Below are positions 11,956-23,389 of a stretch of 64,000 nt of DNA, piece by piece. Numbering within the stretch: position 1 is the stretch's first letter; each line of letters opens with the position of its first letter. Both the position numbers and the translations under genes were made by a program. The DNA lies in the NCBI RefSeq assembly GCF_963855985.1, contig NC_087109.1, forward strand, positions 2,686,001 through 2,750,000, given 5' to 3'. This DNA is from Ostrinia nubilalis. Its lineage: Eukaryota > Arthropoda > Insecta > Lepidoptera > Crambidae. The notes beneath the pieces are model-generated. The model searched no databases and had not been told where the DNA came from. It was given only the letters and a program-made list of their open reading frames with translations.

Positions 11956-12152
11956 AGATCGCTTCATCCACGAAGACGCGCCCCACCAATTTTTGGTACA
12001 GGTAAGCGCGAGGTGCGGGGAGTTTGATCCGAGCAATCCGAGCGTCATTATTGTAGTGTGCGTGTGCACTCATGGATGATTTAGCGTGTACCGATAACAC
12101 TCAAACATTAGCGGAAGAATGGTGGGGCGCGTCTTCGTGGATGAAACGATCT
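11956..12152. mobile_element. T-MITE copy 1 (AGATCGTTTCATCC ends)
   Basis: TIRs of about 30 bases: AGATCGCTTCATCCACGAAG then GCGCCCCACCA, and the inverse at the right. Other copies are at 22158 and 38877. The TA target duplication is deduced at 22158. Confidence 0.75.
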
Positions 12153-12630
12153 ATAATTTGATTGGTTATTGAAAACACAACTCCTCTCTGCTTTATTGGA
12201 ATCCCGAGTTTTTAAACTAGTGTTAATAAGTCTACCAACAACGTAATATAGATACATAGATCATCATGATACCATTATCAGTATTTTGATCCTCAACTAA
12301 ACTCTAAATCTAATAGATCAAAATATTACAAAATCTCTGACTGAAACTATTTTGAAGGCTAAAGTGTCATTTGTAAGTCACAGCCAGTTTAATTTTAAAC
12401 ACCCTATATTTAGAGCGCCGGTACATCGATAGACTATCGACAGGGGTTGCTAGGGCTGCGCCTAATCCTAAAATAAAATAATATCATAAGAATATTTATA
12501 TTTTCTTCGAAAATCAGCAAACAATGCTCTAGTGGAGGTTTCTGAATTCTCGGAATAGTATACAAAAACACAATTTCAACAGTGTCTTATGTGACATTAT
12601 GGCTTAGATGCCATTGCCATTTGTGTGCCT
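12153..12630. other. No gene recognised
   Basis: AT-rich intergenic sequence. I see no exon, repeat signature or terminal repeats here. Confidence 0.4.
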
Positions 12631-12633
12631 TAA

Positions 12634-12808
12634 GAGTAGGCGCACACCGTTGATTTTTAGTTGGCCGATAGTTGTGCCCGATTTTAAATTGTATGAAGAA
12701 TCGGCCAAATCGAATCGGCGTAGTGTGCGCACTCCCATACATGCCCATACTAATCAACTGCCCGACTAAACTATCGGCCGACGAAACATCAACGGTGTGC
12801 GCCTACTC
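12634..12808. mobile_element. 175-bp MITE, TAA target duplication
   Basis: TIRs GAGTAGGCGCACACCGTTGA and TCAACGGTGTGCGCCTACTC extend about 35 bases with TTGGCCGATAG. TAA flanks both sides. Related copies are at 16231-16397 and (partial) 13565-13685. PIF/Harbinger-type by target. Confidence 0.78.
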
Positions 12809-12812
12809 TAAT

Positions 12813-12947
12813 GCTTCAACCACACCAACGCGTATAAATCGCCATCGCCGGCGCGATCATAGGCCAATGACAGGTCGGTCAATCAGTCCGCGCGACCTGT
12901 CATTGCCCAATGAATTATTATTATATTAGCGTTGGTGTGATTGAAGC
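12813..12947. mobile_element. Second palindromic MITE, abutting the first
   Basis: TIRs are GCTTCAACCACACCAACGC and GCGTTGGTGTGATTGAAGC. The interior carries inverted ATGACAGGTCG/CGACCTGTCAT. It starts four bases after the preceding MITE. Confidence 0.65.
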
Positions 12948-13564
12948 TTTAAGCAGTTGTAACAGGTGCTATTTTCCTCATCCTTCCTTCAAACTTCTAT
13001 CATACAGCCAGAAAAACTAAAGCTGAAACATTTCAGTGTCAGTCATCAGAGGCTGATAATTCTTCAGCAGCATCTTACTTCTTCTTCTTCAGTTTACTTT
13101 ATTGTGCCGAAGGAGTATCTAGTAGAGTCTATGTTAAGCTAGTTAATTTGGTCGTATAAAAGTGATTTGATGAATAAATTTCAAGAAAATTTCTCTATTC
13201 TAGACTTCTTCTTTTTTCGTATCGACAACAAATCTACACAGTGTCAGCTCAAAACTCCGTTACAAGAGTGGTGTTGTTAGTAGCGTTGAATTTTTTCTGT
13301 AATGATGTGAATTTCCTTTAGAAAACTAATTCAGACCCACATTTTAAAACTATTTGGTGCCTATTAGTTTTAATTCCCACTAGCAGTAGCAACCCTATCG
13401 GTAGGCGTGTTATATGCCGGAGCAAGTTGGTGTCTTGTTTATCGAGTCCATACATGAAAGATTAATGCAGCAGATACTACGGTAGAAACCTATAAACCTA
13501 CGTCGATGAATATATTTGTAGCCGTGGAAACTAGCGAAATGATTGGGTTTTCACAAGCTTTTAG

Positions 13565-13685
13565 CCTAGGCGCAGACCACCGATTTTTCGTAGGTCGATT
13601 AGTTTAGTCGGGCTGATAATCAGTATGGAAGTGCGCACATTACGCCGACTTGATTTGGCCGACAAAATAGTTGAATGGGCTTTCC
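13565..13685. repeat. Partial copy of the GAGTAGGCGCACACC MITE
   Basis: Left end CCTAGGCGCAGACCACCGAT and middle GTGCGCACATTACGCCGACT match. The right TIR is missing. Confidence 0.55.
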
Positions 13686-13734
13686 AACTGCCTTCCAACT
13701 AAAGTATTGACCAACTTCTTAACTAATGGAAAGT

Positions 13735-13808
13735 GATGATCAGGCCGAAGGTTTACCCTAATCCTTAACTGGAGGAACTGGCTATCTTACCTCTAACTGC
13801 CGGAATAC
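13735..13808 (+). repeat. GTGATGATCAGGCC-family copy
   Basis: AAAGTGATGATCAGGCCGAA is followed by GGAACTGGCTATCTTACC, the forward orientation of the family. Confidence 0.5.
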
Positions 13809-14344
13809 AACAATTCTGCTACAATGTTGTTAATGGCGACAGACTTATGTAAGATGGTGGTGACTATCTAGGCAAACTTAGAAGAAGCCGTACCACCGAC
13901 CTAAATTGAGCAGAAGATTATGTCCCCACTGCGAATCGAACCCGGGAACTCTGGGTCTGAAGCAGATGGTCTTATAGGTCAAAACTCATAACCCCTTATT
14001 ACAAAAAGTTAGACTCTGGTTGAATTCTGGTTCAAATTGATATTTAACATGGATGTCATTTTAAACCAGTGTTCGTCCCGGGTTTAACTTTTTTGAAATA
14101 AGGGTATTTTACTTATATTTAGCTTCTGGTCCAGTCTGTGGGTAATCAAACCTCACAAGTTAGATTTGACCCACTTTCTGTAGTTCGATCGAGATGGATT
14201 TTCAAAGTTTCGTACTACGAAACTACACATACTTCAAAACTACTTAGTGACAATGATGAAGTCATAGAGCTGATCTCGCGGTGAAGTCAGATCTTGGGTA
14301 ACTTTAGTCTTAGTTTGTTATTTTTGAGTGATATCTGTCAAGCA

Positions 14345-14575
14345 ACAATTTTATTACAACACTACCTTTTTCCCGCGGCTTCACCCGCGTCAAATTTGTT
14401 TTGTCAGATATCGTCATAAATTATTGCCTATATGTTATTCTGGGTCATAAACAATCATACTGTAAAGTTTCATCAAAATTCGTTCAGTAGTTTTTGCGTG
14501 AAAGAGTAACAAACATGTTGACATCCAGACATCCATACAAACTTTCGCATTTATAATATTACCTATCATCAACCA
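14345..14575 (-). repeat. R-family dispersed repeat
   Basis: Reverse copy: CCCGCGGCTTCACCCGCGTC at the left, TTTCATCAAAATTCGTTCAG in the middle and TTTCGCATTTATAATATTAC at the right. A forward fragment is at 34785. Confidence 0.55.
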
Positions 14576-14725
14576 AATAGGTTAGTAGGATCTGCTATTC
14601 AAACTATGAAACTAAGACATTGTTGAAGCTTTTCAAGTCCTTTCATTTTACATAAAAGCATAATTAATTTATTAGGTACAGTCTTAAAAATAGTTTAAAA
14701 TTGTCGTTACAATGTTCATAATCGC

Positions 14726-14874
14726 CCGTATTCACAAACATTACTGTGAGGTCACACAGTGCGCGTGGACGCACAGGGTGACACAAGATCACACGAACCA
14801 ATCACAGAGCTCTATTCAAAAGAGTTCAATTTGCTGCTTCATTTAAGCAAGCATCGTTTGTGAATACAGACAAA
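14726..14874. mobile_element. M1 MITE copy
   Basis: TIRs are CGCCCGTATTCACAAAC and GTTTGTGAATACAGAC. The interior is GTGCGCGTGGACGCACAGGG. About 150 bases, no ORF. Confidence 0.7.
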
Positions 14875-15097
14875 TGACGAGTTATTAGCAATAGGTATTG
14901 TATACAAACTACAAAATAGCATAGATGTATTTATATCTAGATTTTCATAACCGGATAATTTACAACTACAGATATTAAGCCCCAAAGTTACTCTCTATAC
15001 CTAAACCCTGAACTGTTAATATAGAAACATCACGCTGTCAAATAACCCAGAAGTTACGCAAACAGCTGTGCTAAAAGCTTTTATAGTTCCAAAATAC

Positions 15098-15240
15098 TGG
15101 ACTGTCCTGTCGATGACATTGACAGTGGGGCGCCACCGTCAACACCGGATCGCTGGTTCAGATTTTTGCCATGTTGGAAACCATATAGTTGAACGATGGT
15201 AGCGCCCCCCTGTCATTGAGTTTGGTGGGACAGTTCAGCG
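15098..15240. repeat. Imperfect palindrome, possible MITE
   Basis: ACTGTCCTGTCGATGACATT..GGGGCGCCACC on the left is mirrored by GGTAGCGCCCCCCTGTCATT..GGGACAGTT on the right. Confidence 0.45.
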
Positions 15241-15487
15241 TGGGTCATCTATAGCAGTATTCAAAACCTAAAACCACAGATTAAATCCTCTGCGTTCTGG
15301 TGGATGCAATTCTGGAATCTGCTGTTGTTATTACGTTTTCACTATTAAAAACGACTGCGAAATTGTTGAAACTTCCAAATTGCCCGGTAATTTTGCGGAA
15401 CTTAATTAAATTTGGTTTCAGTAGCTGCTTAAGGGTTATTATAATAGACTTACTTATAAGATCTACATTACTATTGTAAAGAGGGTA

Positions 15488-15974
15488 AAGGAGTTGTCCC
15501 AAAATGTATGGAGCCTAGGCCCACAACCTGTACACCTACCAAAAAGAAGGGCTTTTAAATGTACAACAGTTTCTTATTATTCAATTTCTTTTAAATGGCT
15601 TAGTTTATTCGCTTAAAACAAAAGATTGTTAAGAAAATAGCAATACTCAACCACAAAAACCATCATGGTGGACGAATGTCATTTTGATGACATCTGTCAC
15701 TTTTGACATTAAGTCGTATCTTGGTGGAGAGTGACAGATGAAATCTGACAGCGACTGACGTTTAGTTAGTCTATGGTTCATCTTTTTTTTTTATCTGACG
15801 CCATACGCCATCTTGTGTATGCATTTGAGAATGATAATTCATGAATAGTTTTTGATTTTGAGCGGCTAAATTATATGCTAGATATAGTTATTTATATTTT
15901 TCCCTTAATCAGTAGATTTTTCTTGATTTTTGATATGGCGTACAACCTCTGGGCCGAAATTGGGACAACTCCTT
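15488..15974. mobile_element. 487-bp TIR element, TA target
   Basis: TIRs are AAGGAGTTGTCCCAA and TTGGGACAACTCCTT, with weaker similarity continuing inwards to TTGTAC. TA flanks both ends. No transposase frame, so non-autonomous. Confidence 0.6.
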
Positions 15975-16084
15975 TATTGTTTGTTTGTACTGAATATTCT
16001 TTCATCATTTAGACATTATTTTAAAGAACATAGGCGCCGGGTCAGTAGTGGTGTAATAAAAACTTATAATACTAACTGGTTCAT

Positions 16085-16215
16085 GATCAAAATGATGATC
16101 ATCATCATCAATAGGGGTTTTTAGTCTCCACTGCAGGAGGACGACTCTCTCTAAAAAAACTGATGCAAAATCAGGATGTGCCCTACACTCCCCAAGCTGG
16201 CCAGAATATCACATT
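16085..16215 (+). repeat. T-family dispersed repeat
   Basis: (ATC)n lead, CTCCACTGCAGGAGGACGAC, then CTACACTCCCCAAGCTGGCC. The same family is at 44285 and 46770. Confidence 0.5.
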
Positions 16216-16230
16216 TTTCTCTCTCTCTTA

Positions 16231-16397
16231 ACCTAGGCGCAGGCCACCAACTTTAGTTGGCCGATTTGGGCCCGATTCTAATTATGAAGAATCGGCCATA
16301 CCAAATCGGTGTAATGTGCGCACTTTCATACATGCCCATACTGATTAACAGCTCGACCCAACTATCGGCCAACTAAAATTCGATGATCTGCGCCTCG
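16231..16397. mobile_element. Second full copy of the GAGTAGGCGCACACC MITE family
   Basis: TIRs are CCTAGGCGCAGGCCACCAAC and the inverse GATGATCTGCGCCTCGG, with ATCGGCC motifs inside. It is more diverged than 12634-12808. Confidence 0.65.
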
Positions 16398-17085
16398 GCT
16401 TACTTGCCTTTACGATATTTATGGAAAGTCGACTAGTCTGAAGCTGAGGTTAAAAACCCATTGCCACCATAATCAAATGTGTCTGACAAGAAACGGACCC
16501 AATTCTTAACCCATTAACTTAACTTAACATAACTTTGAAGCAATGCATCGTGTTATTGTTTCGAAAAATCATGTTGATTGTTTGTAATAAAAATAATCCT
16601 GTTACTATCAAGGCAATTCATATTTTGATTAATTGATAACATAGCATGGGTTATGTATTTAATCAATTAATTGAATCCATGTTGATGCTTCCAAAATGTA
16701 ATGGACTTCATCAAGTAATAGGTGATTCAGTGAAGTGAGACTCCCAAACTAAACAATAATATTGTATGTATTTGTTTTCAGTTTTGATAGGATTATTTCG
16801 ATCAAACTGATCCCGAAACCAAGAAAATAGAAAATAAAACTTTCGAAGTCAAAAACAAACTGCGTTTACTTCATCGTAAGTTACAAAATTCTATTGTGGC
16901 TTACAATCGAAAATCATATTAATCTTGATGTCAGACTTCTGCATAAACATTAACAACAAAATGTTTATGAATGTATTTTATTGACTATTGATTTTATTAA
17001 CTATTGGGTAGACTGATCTGTGCCTCATTAAATTATTATAGACTTACAAAAAATGCAATATTAAGAAAACATTGTATAAAAAATT

Positions 17086-18846
17086 CTACAACAAAACAAA
17101 TTGTAGTTGAACTATTAAATAAAATACAATTTGTCGAGCGTAGGTGACCGGCAAAGACGCGTCCACCGTGATAAGAGAATATGGACAAAATTTTGAAAAG
17201 TACACACGGTTCATACGCAATAAGTACGTCTTCATCCTATGTTGTTCTTCTGAAATAGAAAATCAAATTTTAATCATTTAGGCTTATCAACTCCATGAAT
17301 TCTAGGCTTAAAGTGGAAACTTTTAGCACAAAAAAAAACAAAAGTAAATGTAAAAAAAAAGTTTTTGCCATGAAAAATGAGTGGGAGGAAATTAACTTCT
17401 ACAAGTGTAAATAAACAAAAAAATGTGATTGTGCGTTAATAAAGCCTTTCTTGGAAAGCTTAAAATAAATTACCCAATTAGTGCTAGCAACTAATCTATC
17501 TTCTCTTAAAAATAAGATTGTCAATAATAATACCTGAAACATCATTACATGTTAAAACTGTCAAACACATAACATCGGTTGTATTGACAGACGTGTATAG
17601 TTTTTCACATTCGTAACTCAAAAACCATATCAATAGTACGCCTTTGAAAGCAATTGAGAATGGTTTTAAAATTTCAACGTCTCTGAAAAAAAAAATATGT
17701 ACCATGTATTGGACGAGACGATGTTATATATTATGAAAACCTTCTCATTTTGTTGAAGTCGGTTAAACATCAACAAACTTACGTACAATTCATTTGAATC
17801 TTTCAGTTCGTGAAATAAAAATCCAGTCAAAAACATCATCGACTCATAAAACTTAAAGAACAAGCATACCACAACCTGTAATCAAAGAAACAAAGTAAAT
17901 AAAACAGAGTTGAATTTAGAATTAGAAGAACACAAAAAAGGGTTTCACTTTCTGCCTGGTCATCACTTTCCGACGGGTGAGATGCAGGCCAAGAGTTTAC
18001 CCGTAGTGGGTAACAAAAGGTTGGGAATTTAAAAATCCTTACCGGTCCAGAAAATACTTTTTTGTACGCAGTCAACGCATCCGATATGTCATTAAACATT
18101 TTTCTCATTTCATTCCAGTTTTCAATGAACACTGTTTCATCCAATTTGTCGATAGAAAATAGTTTTCGGGCTTGCATCTCCTTCATCCACAAATCTAATG
18201 TCATTCTCATCAACGCTATGAGTCTCGAAGCAGTCACAATTAAAAGGTCAATTGATGTCAGAATCACATCGCTTGACAAAATAAAAATGCCATCTGTAAT
18301 TAGAAAATATTCCCTAACTATAAATGCAGATAATACAATTGCGAAGACAATCCAATTGACAGCAATAGCCATTTTCATGTCATTCTTACTCTTTACATAT
18401 TTTCTGGCTGACTGTATTTTCACAATCATGTCCACACTGACGACAGAATCAACAATGTTTTTGGTACAAATGATTGTAACCGTGGTAAGAAGAAATGTGT
18501 CATTTAGTACTTGAATCGGATTTATGTCGTTTATGAAAATTGATACAATGATGAATCCAAAAGTGATGATGAACGTTAAAATATTTTGGATGTATCGCTT
18601 AGGGGTGATAAAATTGTCACTTATATAAAACTTTGAATGAATCAGAAATTGAGGTAGTCCTAAGGGCCTAAGAAATGATTGTATGTCCTTTTCCAAATAA
18701 TTGTTGAGGACATATTCATTGTTGGTGATATTTTTCTGCTTTGATTGCACTTTTATTGAAACGTCATTGAAGTTTATTTTCGAATTTTGTTTTTGAAGCT
18801 GTTTCGGTAACTTTTTTTGGTAATCTTGCTTCACTTTCGACCACAT
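17086..18846 (-). CDS. Gustatory receptor A (4 exons, 401 aa)
   Basis: Exons 18846-18043, 17875-17787, 17682-17534 and 17249-17086 sum to 1206 bases with consistent phases (0, 2, 1). It is an insect 7-TM gustatory receptor, an odd-topology ligand-gated channel subunit of taste-neuron dendrites, and by N-terminal style of the lepidopteran bitter-type group. DIQSFLRPLG lies at residues 54-63. TM1-4 fall at about 88-106, 118-138, 158-178 and 196-216, TM5 in exon 2, TM6 in exon 3 and TM7 in exon 4. The C-terminus VDASLP..YLIVQLQF fits the family pattern TYxxxxxQF. An AATAAA lies about 90 bases after the stop (16998-16993). It is head to head with B, and closely similar to B and C including 3' flanks. 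Intron 1 is only 167 bases. The donor of intron 2 is the weaker GTACGT. Ligand unknown. Confidence 0.87.
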
Positions 18847-18857
18847 CTTCAGTTCTG

Positions 18858-18866
18858 TTAGGTCAT
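18858..18866 (-). promoter_or_regulatory. Two-codon upstream ORF of Gr A
   Basis: ATG-ACC-TAA stands 11 bases before the Gr A start codon. The same mini-ORF precedes B and C. Confidence 0.5.
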
Positions 18867-19626
18867 TTAGATGTTTTTCTTCTCTTAGTTATTTGATATT
18901 TTTGAGTCACAGTTGCATAATTTCTTGATGTTTTATTTTATTAACTTTGATTATTATTGGTGCTCACAAAAATAAATTTGTTAGTGCTAGACTTTATTCA
19001 AGGAGTTTTCACATTCTTCACTTTCTACTTTTTATTCATATTTGATATTATTTTCTGGTTTAGCTTCCGTGCCTACATTGACGTTCAACTGTTTAATAAC
19101 ACGCGTGACGGCTGAATGTATTGTTTTGTTTTTCTTAGGTTTGAGGTTATTGATTAATAAAATTGTTTTTGAACATTAATTACTTTGCTTACTTTCAATG
19201 TCACCTTCTTATGTTATTATTTACCTATGTTTCAGTACTTTAATATTCTAGCAATCAAATGTATGGTAACAAAATAAACTCCTTAAGCCCAAAGTAATCA
19301 ATCATCAAAATCAATTAATTAATAACCTAAAACTTAGGAATACCAAAGCAATACATTCTGCCGCCACGCATGTAACAAACAAGACAGTTCAAACTCAATA
19401 TACGCAAGTTAAACTAAACCTGAAAATAAAGTCAAATATTAACGAAAAGTAGAAAGTGAAAAATGTAAAAACACCTTGATCCTCCTTGAAAGTCTCAAGT
19501 ACTCACAAAAGTAAAACATCAATTATCTAAGTGAATAAAAATAAAACATTAAGAAATGATGCAACTGTGATTCAAAAATATCAATCAACAAAGACACGGA
19601 AAAGAAAGAGAAAAAAAAACATCTAA

Positions 19627-19635
19627 ATGACCTAA
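19627..19635 (+). promoter_or_regulatory. Two-codon upstream ORF of Gr B
   Basis: ATG-ACC-TAA ends 6 bases before the Gr B start codon. Confidence 0.5.
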
Positions 19636-19641
19636 CAGAAG

Positions 19642-21740
19642 ATGTGGTCGAAAGTGAAGCAAGATTACCGAAAAATTTTAAAACACAATTCCAAAATGAA
19701 CTGTAATATCATTCCAATAAAAGTGCAATCAAAGCAGAAAAATATCAACAATGAATATGTCCTCAACAATTATTTGGAAAAGGACATACAATCATTTCTT
19801 AGACCTTTAGGACTACCTCCGTTTCTGATTCATTCAAAGTTTAATATAAGTGACAATTTTATCACCCCAAAGCGATATATCCATCATATTTTAACGTTCA
19901 TCATCACTTTTGGATTAATCATTGTATCAATTTTTATAAACAACATAAATCTGTCTGAAGTACTCAATAACACATTTCTTGTTACCACTGTTACAATAAT
20001 TTATACCAAAAACATTGTTGATTCTGTCGTCAGTGCTGACATGATTGTGAAAATACAGTCAGCCAGAAAATATGTAAAGAGTAAGAATGACATGAAAATG
20101 GCTATTGCTGTCAATTGGATTGTCTTCGCAATTTTTCTATCTGCTATCTTGGTTAGGGAATATTTTCTAATTATAGATGGCATTTTTGTTTTCTTAAGCG
20201 ATATGATTCTGACATCTATTGACCTTTTAATTGTGACTGCTTGGAGAATCATGGCGTTGTTGAGAATGACTTTAGATTTGTGGATGAAGGAGATGCAAGT
20301 CCGAAAACTATTTTCAATCAACGAATTGGATGAAACAGTGTTCATTGAAAATTGGAATGAAATGAGAAAAATGTATAATGACTTATCAGATGCGTTGACT
20401 GCGTACAAAAAAGTTTTTTCTGGGCCGGTAAGATCATCATCATCACCATCATTTTAGCCACAGGACGTCCACTGCTGAACATAAGCCTCCTTTAATGAAT
20501 TTCCACATCACCCGGTTTGTAGCGACCTACGTCCAGTGCCTTCCACTTTGTGGTCCACTTTACGATCGTCCCCACTCTGAGTGCCGTGTGAGGACGACCT
20601 TGAAGAAGACCATCAACAGGAGGCGTGTTATAAGAGACACCATCCTGTAGCACAAGATGGGCAGCAACGTCTGCGCCAACCTGCCTGCCAAGCGTGGCAA
20701 GTATTGGCAACTCCCCCCGTATGGTAAACAGTAGAGCAAAAGTCAGAGCCGCTAAGACTTTTCAGAAAAATAAAAATAAACTAAATTTTGAACCTTTTTT
20801 ACTCACAACGTATAATCTCTTGGCCTGCATCTCACTTGCTAGAAAGTGATGACCATTGACCAGGCCGAAATGGAAACCCTTTTTTGTGTCCTTCTAATTC
20901 TAAATTCAACTCTTGTTATACTTTTTTTGATTTCAGGTTGTGTTATACGTGGTCTTTAAGTTTTATGAGTCGATGATGTTTTTGAATGTTTTTATACTAT
21001 ATGAGCTGAAAGATTTTAATCAATTGTACGTGAGTTTGTTAATTTTTAACCAACTTCAACAAAAGTAGAAGATTCTCATAATGTATTGTAGATCGTCTCG
21101 TCCAATACAGGGTACATACAAAATTTATTTTTCAGTGATGTTAAAATGATAACACCATTCTCAGTGGCTTTCAAAAACGTGCTATTGATATGGTATTTGA
21201 GTCAAGAATGTGAAAAACTATACACTTCTGTCAATACAGCCGATGTTATGTGTTTGACAGTTTTATCACGTAGTGATGTTTCAGGTATTATTATTGACAA
21301 TCCTATTTTAAAGAGAAGTTAGATTATTTGCTAGCACTATTAGGTAATTTATTTTAACCTTACCAAAAAAGCCTTTATTTACTAACGCATAATCACTTTA
21401 TTTCTCATTTTCGCTTGTAGTGGTTAATTTCCTTTCACACAGTCGGACCTTTAATCGTTTATGACAAAAACTTTTTTATTACATAAATAAACCTGTGTTT
21501 TTGTGTTGAAAGTTTCCATTTTAAGCTTAGAATTCATGGAGTTGATATGACTAAATGATTTGATTTTCTATTTCAGAAGAACAACGTAGGATGAAGACGT
21601 ACTTATTGCGTATGAACCGCGTGCTCTTCGCAAAATTTTGTCCATATTCTCTTATTACGGTGGACGCTTCCTTGCCGGTCACCTTCGCTCGACAAATTGT
21701 ATTTTATTTTATAGTTCAACTACAATTTGTTTTTTTGTAG
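19642..21740 (+). CDS. Gustatory receptor B (4 exons, 395 aa)
   Basis: Exons 19642-20427, 20937-21025, 21136-21284 and 21577-21740 give 1188 bases, open throughout. It has the 7-TM gustatory receptor layout of A. Residues near 60 read DIQSFLRPLGLPPFLIHSKF. The last exon reads PYSLITVDASLP and ends YFIVQLQFVFL. The N-terminus is five residues shorter than C (RKILKHNSK against RKMLPKQLQKLNSK). Intron 1 is enlarged by a repeat insertion absent from A and C. The donor of intron 2 is read as GTACGT (phase 2), because the stronger GTGAGT four bases later would put a stop at the start of exon 3. AATAAA is at 21833-21838. Membrane taste receptor; ligand unknown. Confidence 0.87.
20437..20760. repeat. 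Repeat insertion in intron 1 of Gr B
   Basis: It starts with (CATCAT)n and TTTTAGCCACAGGACGTCCA, an RTE-like tail in reverse. It then holds GCCAACCTGCCTGCCAAGCG and related LINE/SINE-tail sequence. The corresponding introns of A and C lack it, so it arrived after the B/C duplication or was lost from C. Confidence 0.65.
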
Positions 21741-22157
21741 AATTTTTAATTCAATGTTTTCTTGATATTGCAATTTATTTATTTAATGTCTAACATAATT
21801 TAATGAGGCACAGACCAGTCTACCCAATAGTTAATAAAATCAATATCTTAGGCATCTGATGTTTATTAATATTAAGGTGGTTTGTTGTTAACGTTTATGC
21901 AGAAGTCTGACCCCAAGATTAATATGATTCTCGATTGTAAACCGATTGTAGAAGTTTTTAAGTTACGATGGAGTAAACGCAGTTTGTTTTTGACTTCAAA
22001 AGTTTTATTACCATTTGCGATTACCTATAAATGGCTAAGCAGATACATAATTTAAGGTCCCATTATTTGTATTGTATTGCTGTTGGTTTTCCGAATAAAA
22101 TAAATAAATTATTTTCTTTTTTCTTGGTTCCAGGATCTGCTTGATCGATTGTAGGTA

Positions 22158-22351
22158 TAGATCGTTTCCAGTTGGGAAGACGCGCCCCACCAATTTTTGG
22201 TCGAGGGAAGCGCGGGGTGCGAGGAGTTTGATCCGAGCAATCCGAGCGTCATTATTGTAGTGTGCACTCATGGATAATTTAGCGTATACCGATAACACTC
22301 ATAAATTAGCGGAAGAATGGTGGGGCGCGTCTTTTTGGATGAAACGATCTA
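22158..22351. mobile_element. T-MITE copy 2, downstream of Gr B
   Basis: Ends are TAGATCG and CGATCTA, with CGCGCCCCACCAATTTTTGG inside. The 3' flank of Gr C has the empty site GGTACTTAAAACC where B has GGTA, the element, then TACTTAAAACC. This shows a TA target duplication. Confidence 0.8.
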
Positions 22352-22384
22352 TACTTAAAACCTGTGGGTATTATTAAATAAAGG

Positions 22385-22770
22385 CAGTCATCAAAAACAA
22401 ATTGTTAGAACTTTCAACACGGTAGGTACTAACTGTAACTTGAGCTTTAGCTATTTGTAGAAACTTAAAATAAGCTTTTCATTGACTTCGGATGATATTT
22501 CAAAGTGCTATATAGAGGTTTTCGAAGAGGAAAATATTGAACTTGTATTTACTTTTCAATTTGTTTTCAAATAATTACTTGTATTTCTCGTCCTAATGTT
22601 CTTCTGATTAGTTTCGTTGCGGGTCCAATGACAGTTTAACTTCCCCGGGACAAACTTGACCTACACTAGTTAAGTTTTTATTGGCGGTCAAGCTGTAGAT
22701 GCTGGCTACACAGAAGTTTCAGCGGTGGGAACGAGAGGTGGGAATAGGCCCATTTTTTTTTTGTATTTTT
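22385..22770 (+). repeat. Inverted-repeat unit, left copy (contains a W copy)
   Basis: About 370 bases from AACTTTCAACACGGTA to TTTCTCGACAG, including a W repeat at 22597-22752. Its reverse complement recurs at 27418-27770. It abuts exactly the point (22771) where similarity to the Gr A/B promoter begins. Confidence 0.7.
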
Positions 22771-23389
22771 CTCGACAGTTTTCACATTCTTCACTTTCTA
22801 CTTTTCATTCATATTTGATATTATTTTCTGGTTTAGCTTCCGTGCCTACATTGACTTTGAACTGTTTTATTACACGCGTGGCGGCTGAATGTATTGTTTT
22901 GTTATTCCTAGGTTTGAGGTTATTGATTAATAAAATTGTTTTTGATCATTAATTACTTTGCTTACTTTCAAAGTCACCTTCTAGTGAATTTATTAGATCC
23001 ATGTTACAAAACCATTAATTTATGTTTTAGTACTTTAATATTCTAGCAATCAAATGTATGGTAACAACATAAACTCCTTAAGCCCAAAGTAATCAATCAT
23101 CGAAAACAATTAATTAATAACCTCAAACTTAGGAATAACAAAGCAATACATTCTACCGCCACGCATGTAACAAACAAGACAGTTCAAAGTCAATATACGC
23201 AAGTTAAACTAAACCTGAAAATAAAGTCAAATATTAACGAAAAGTAGAAAGTGAAAAATATAAAAACTCCTTGATCCTCCTTGAAAGTTTCAAGCACTGA
23301 CTGTGACTCAAAAAATATACCTATCAATCAACAAAGACGCTGAAAAACAAAGAGAAGAAAAACATCTAATGACCTAACAGAAAGTGAAG
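22771..23389 (+). promoter_or_regulatory. Upstream region of Gr C, copied from the A/B spacer
   Basis: It matches 19007-19641: TTTTCACATTCTTCACTTTC at the start and ATCTAATGACCTAACAG just before the gene. It therefore carries the spacer centre and the B-side arm. Promoter role inferred. Confidence 0.5.
23369..23377 (+). promoter_or_regulatory. Two-codon upstream ORF of Gr C
   Basis: ATG-ACC-TAA ends 12 bases before the Gr C start codon. Confidence 0.5.

Larger units (their letters stand above)
18847..19641. promoter_or_regulatory. Shared head-to-head promoter region of Gr A and Gr B
   Basis: The 795 bases between the two start codons form an interrupted inverted repeat. About 200 bases next to A (18850-19060) mirror about 200 bases next to B (19436-19638). 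Shared blocks are AAAAGTAGAAAGTGAA, GAAATKATGCAACTGTGAYT and ACATCTAAATGACCTAACAG. The centre (19065-19435) is single copy here and recurs upstream of C. Promoter function is inferred from position and conservation; no TATA box was assigned. Confidence 0.55.

Noticed and set aside
13925..13975. Second tRNA-like stretch (AATCGAACCCGGGAACTCTG)
   Set aside because: Too short and unpaired; probably a SINE scrap.
18062..18514. 150-codon plus-strand ORF inside Gr A
   Set aside because: Antisense shadow of Gr A exon 1; the same shadow occurs in B (20001-20408) and C (23767-24180).
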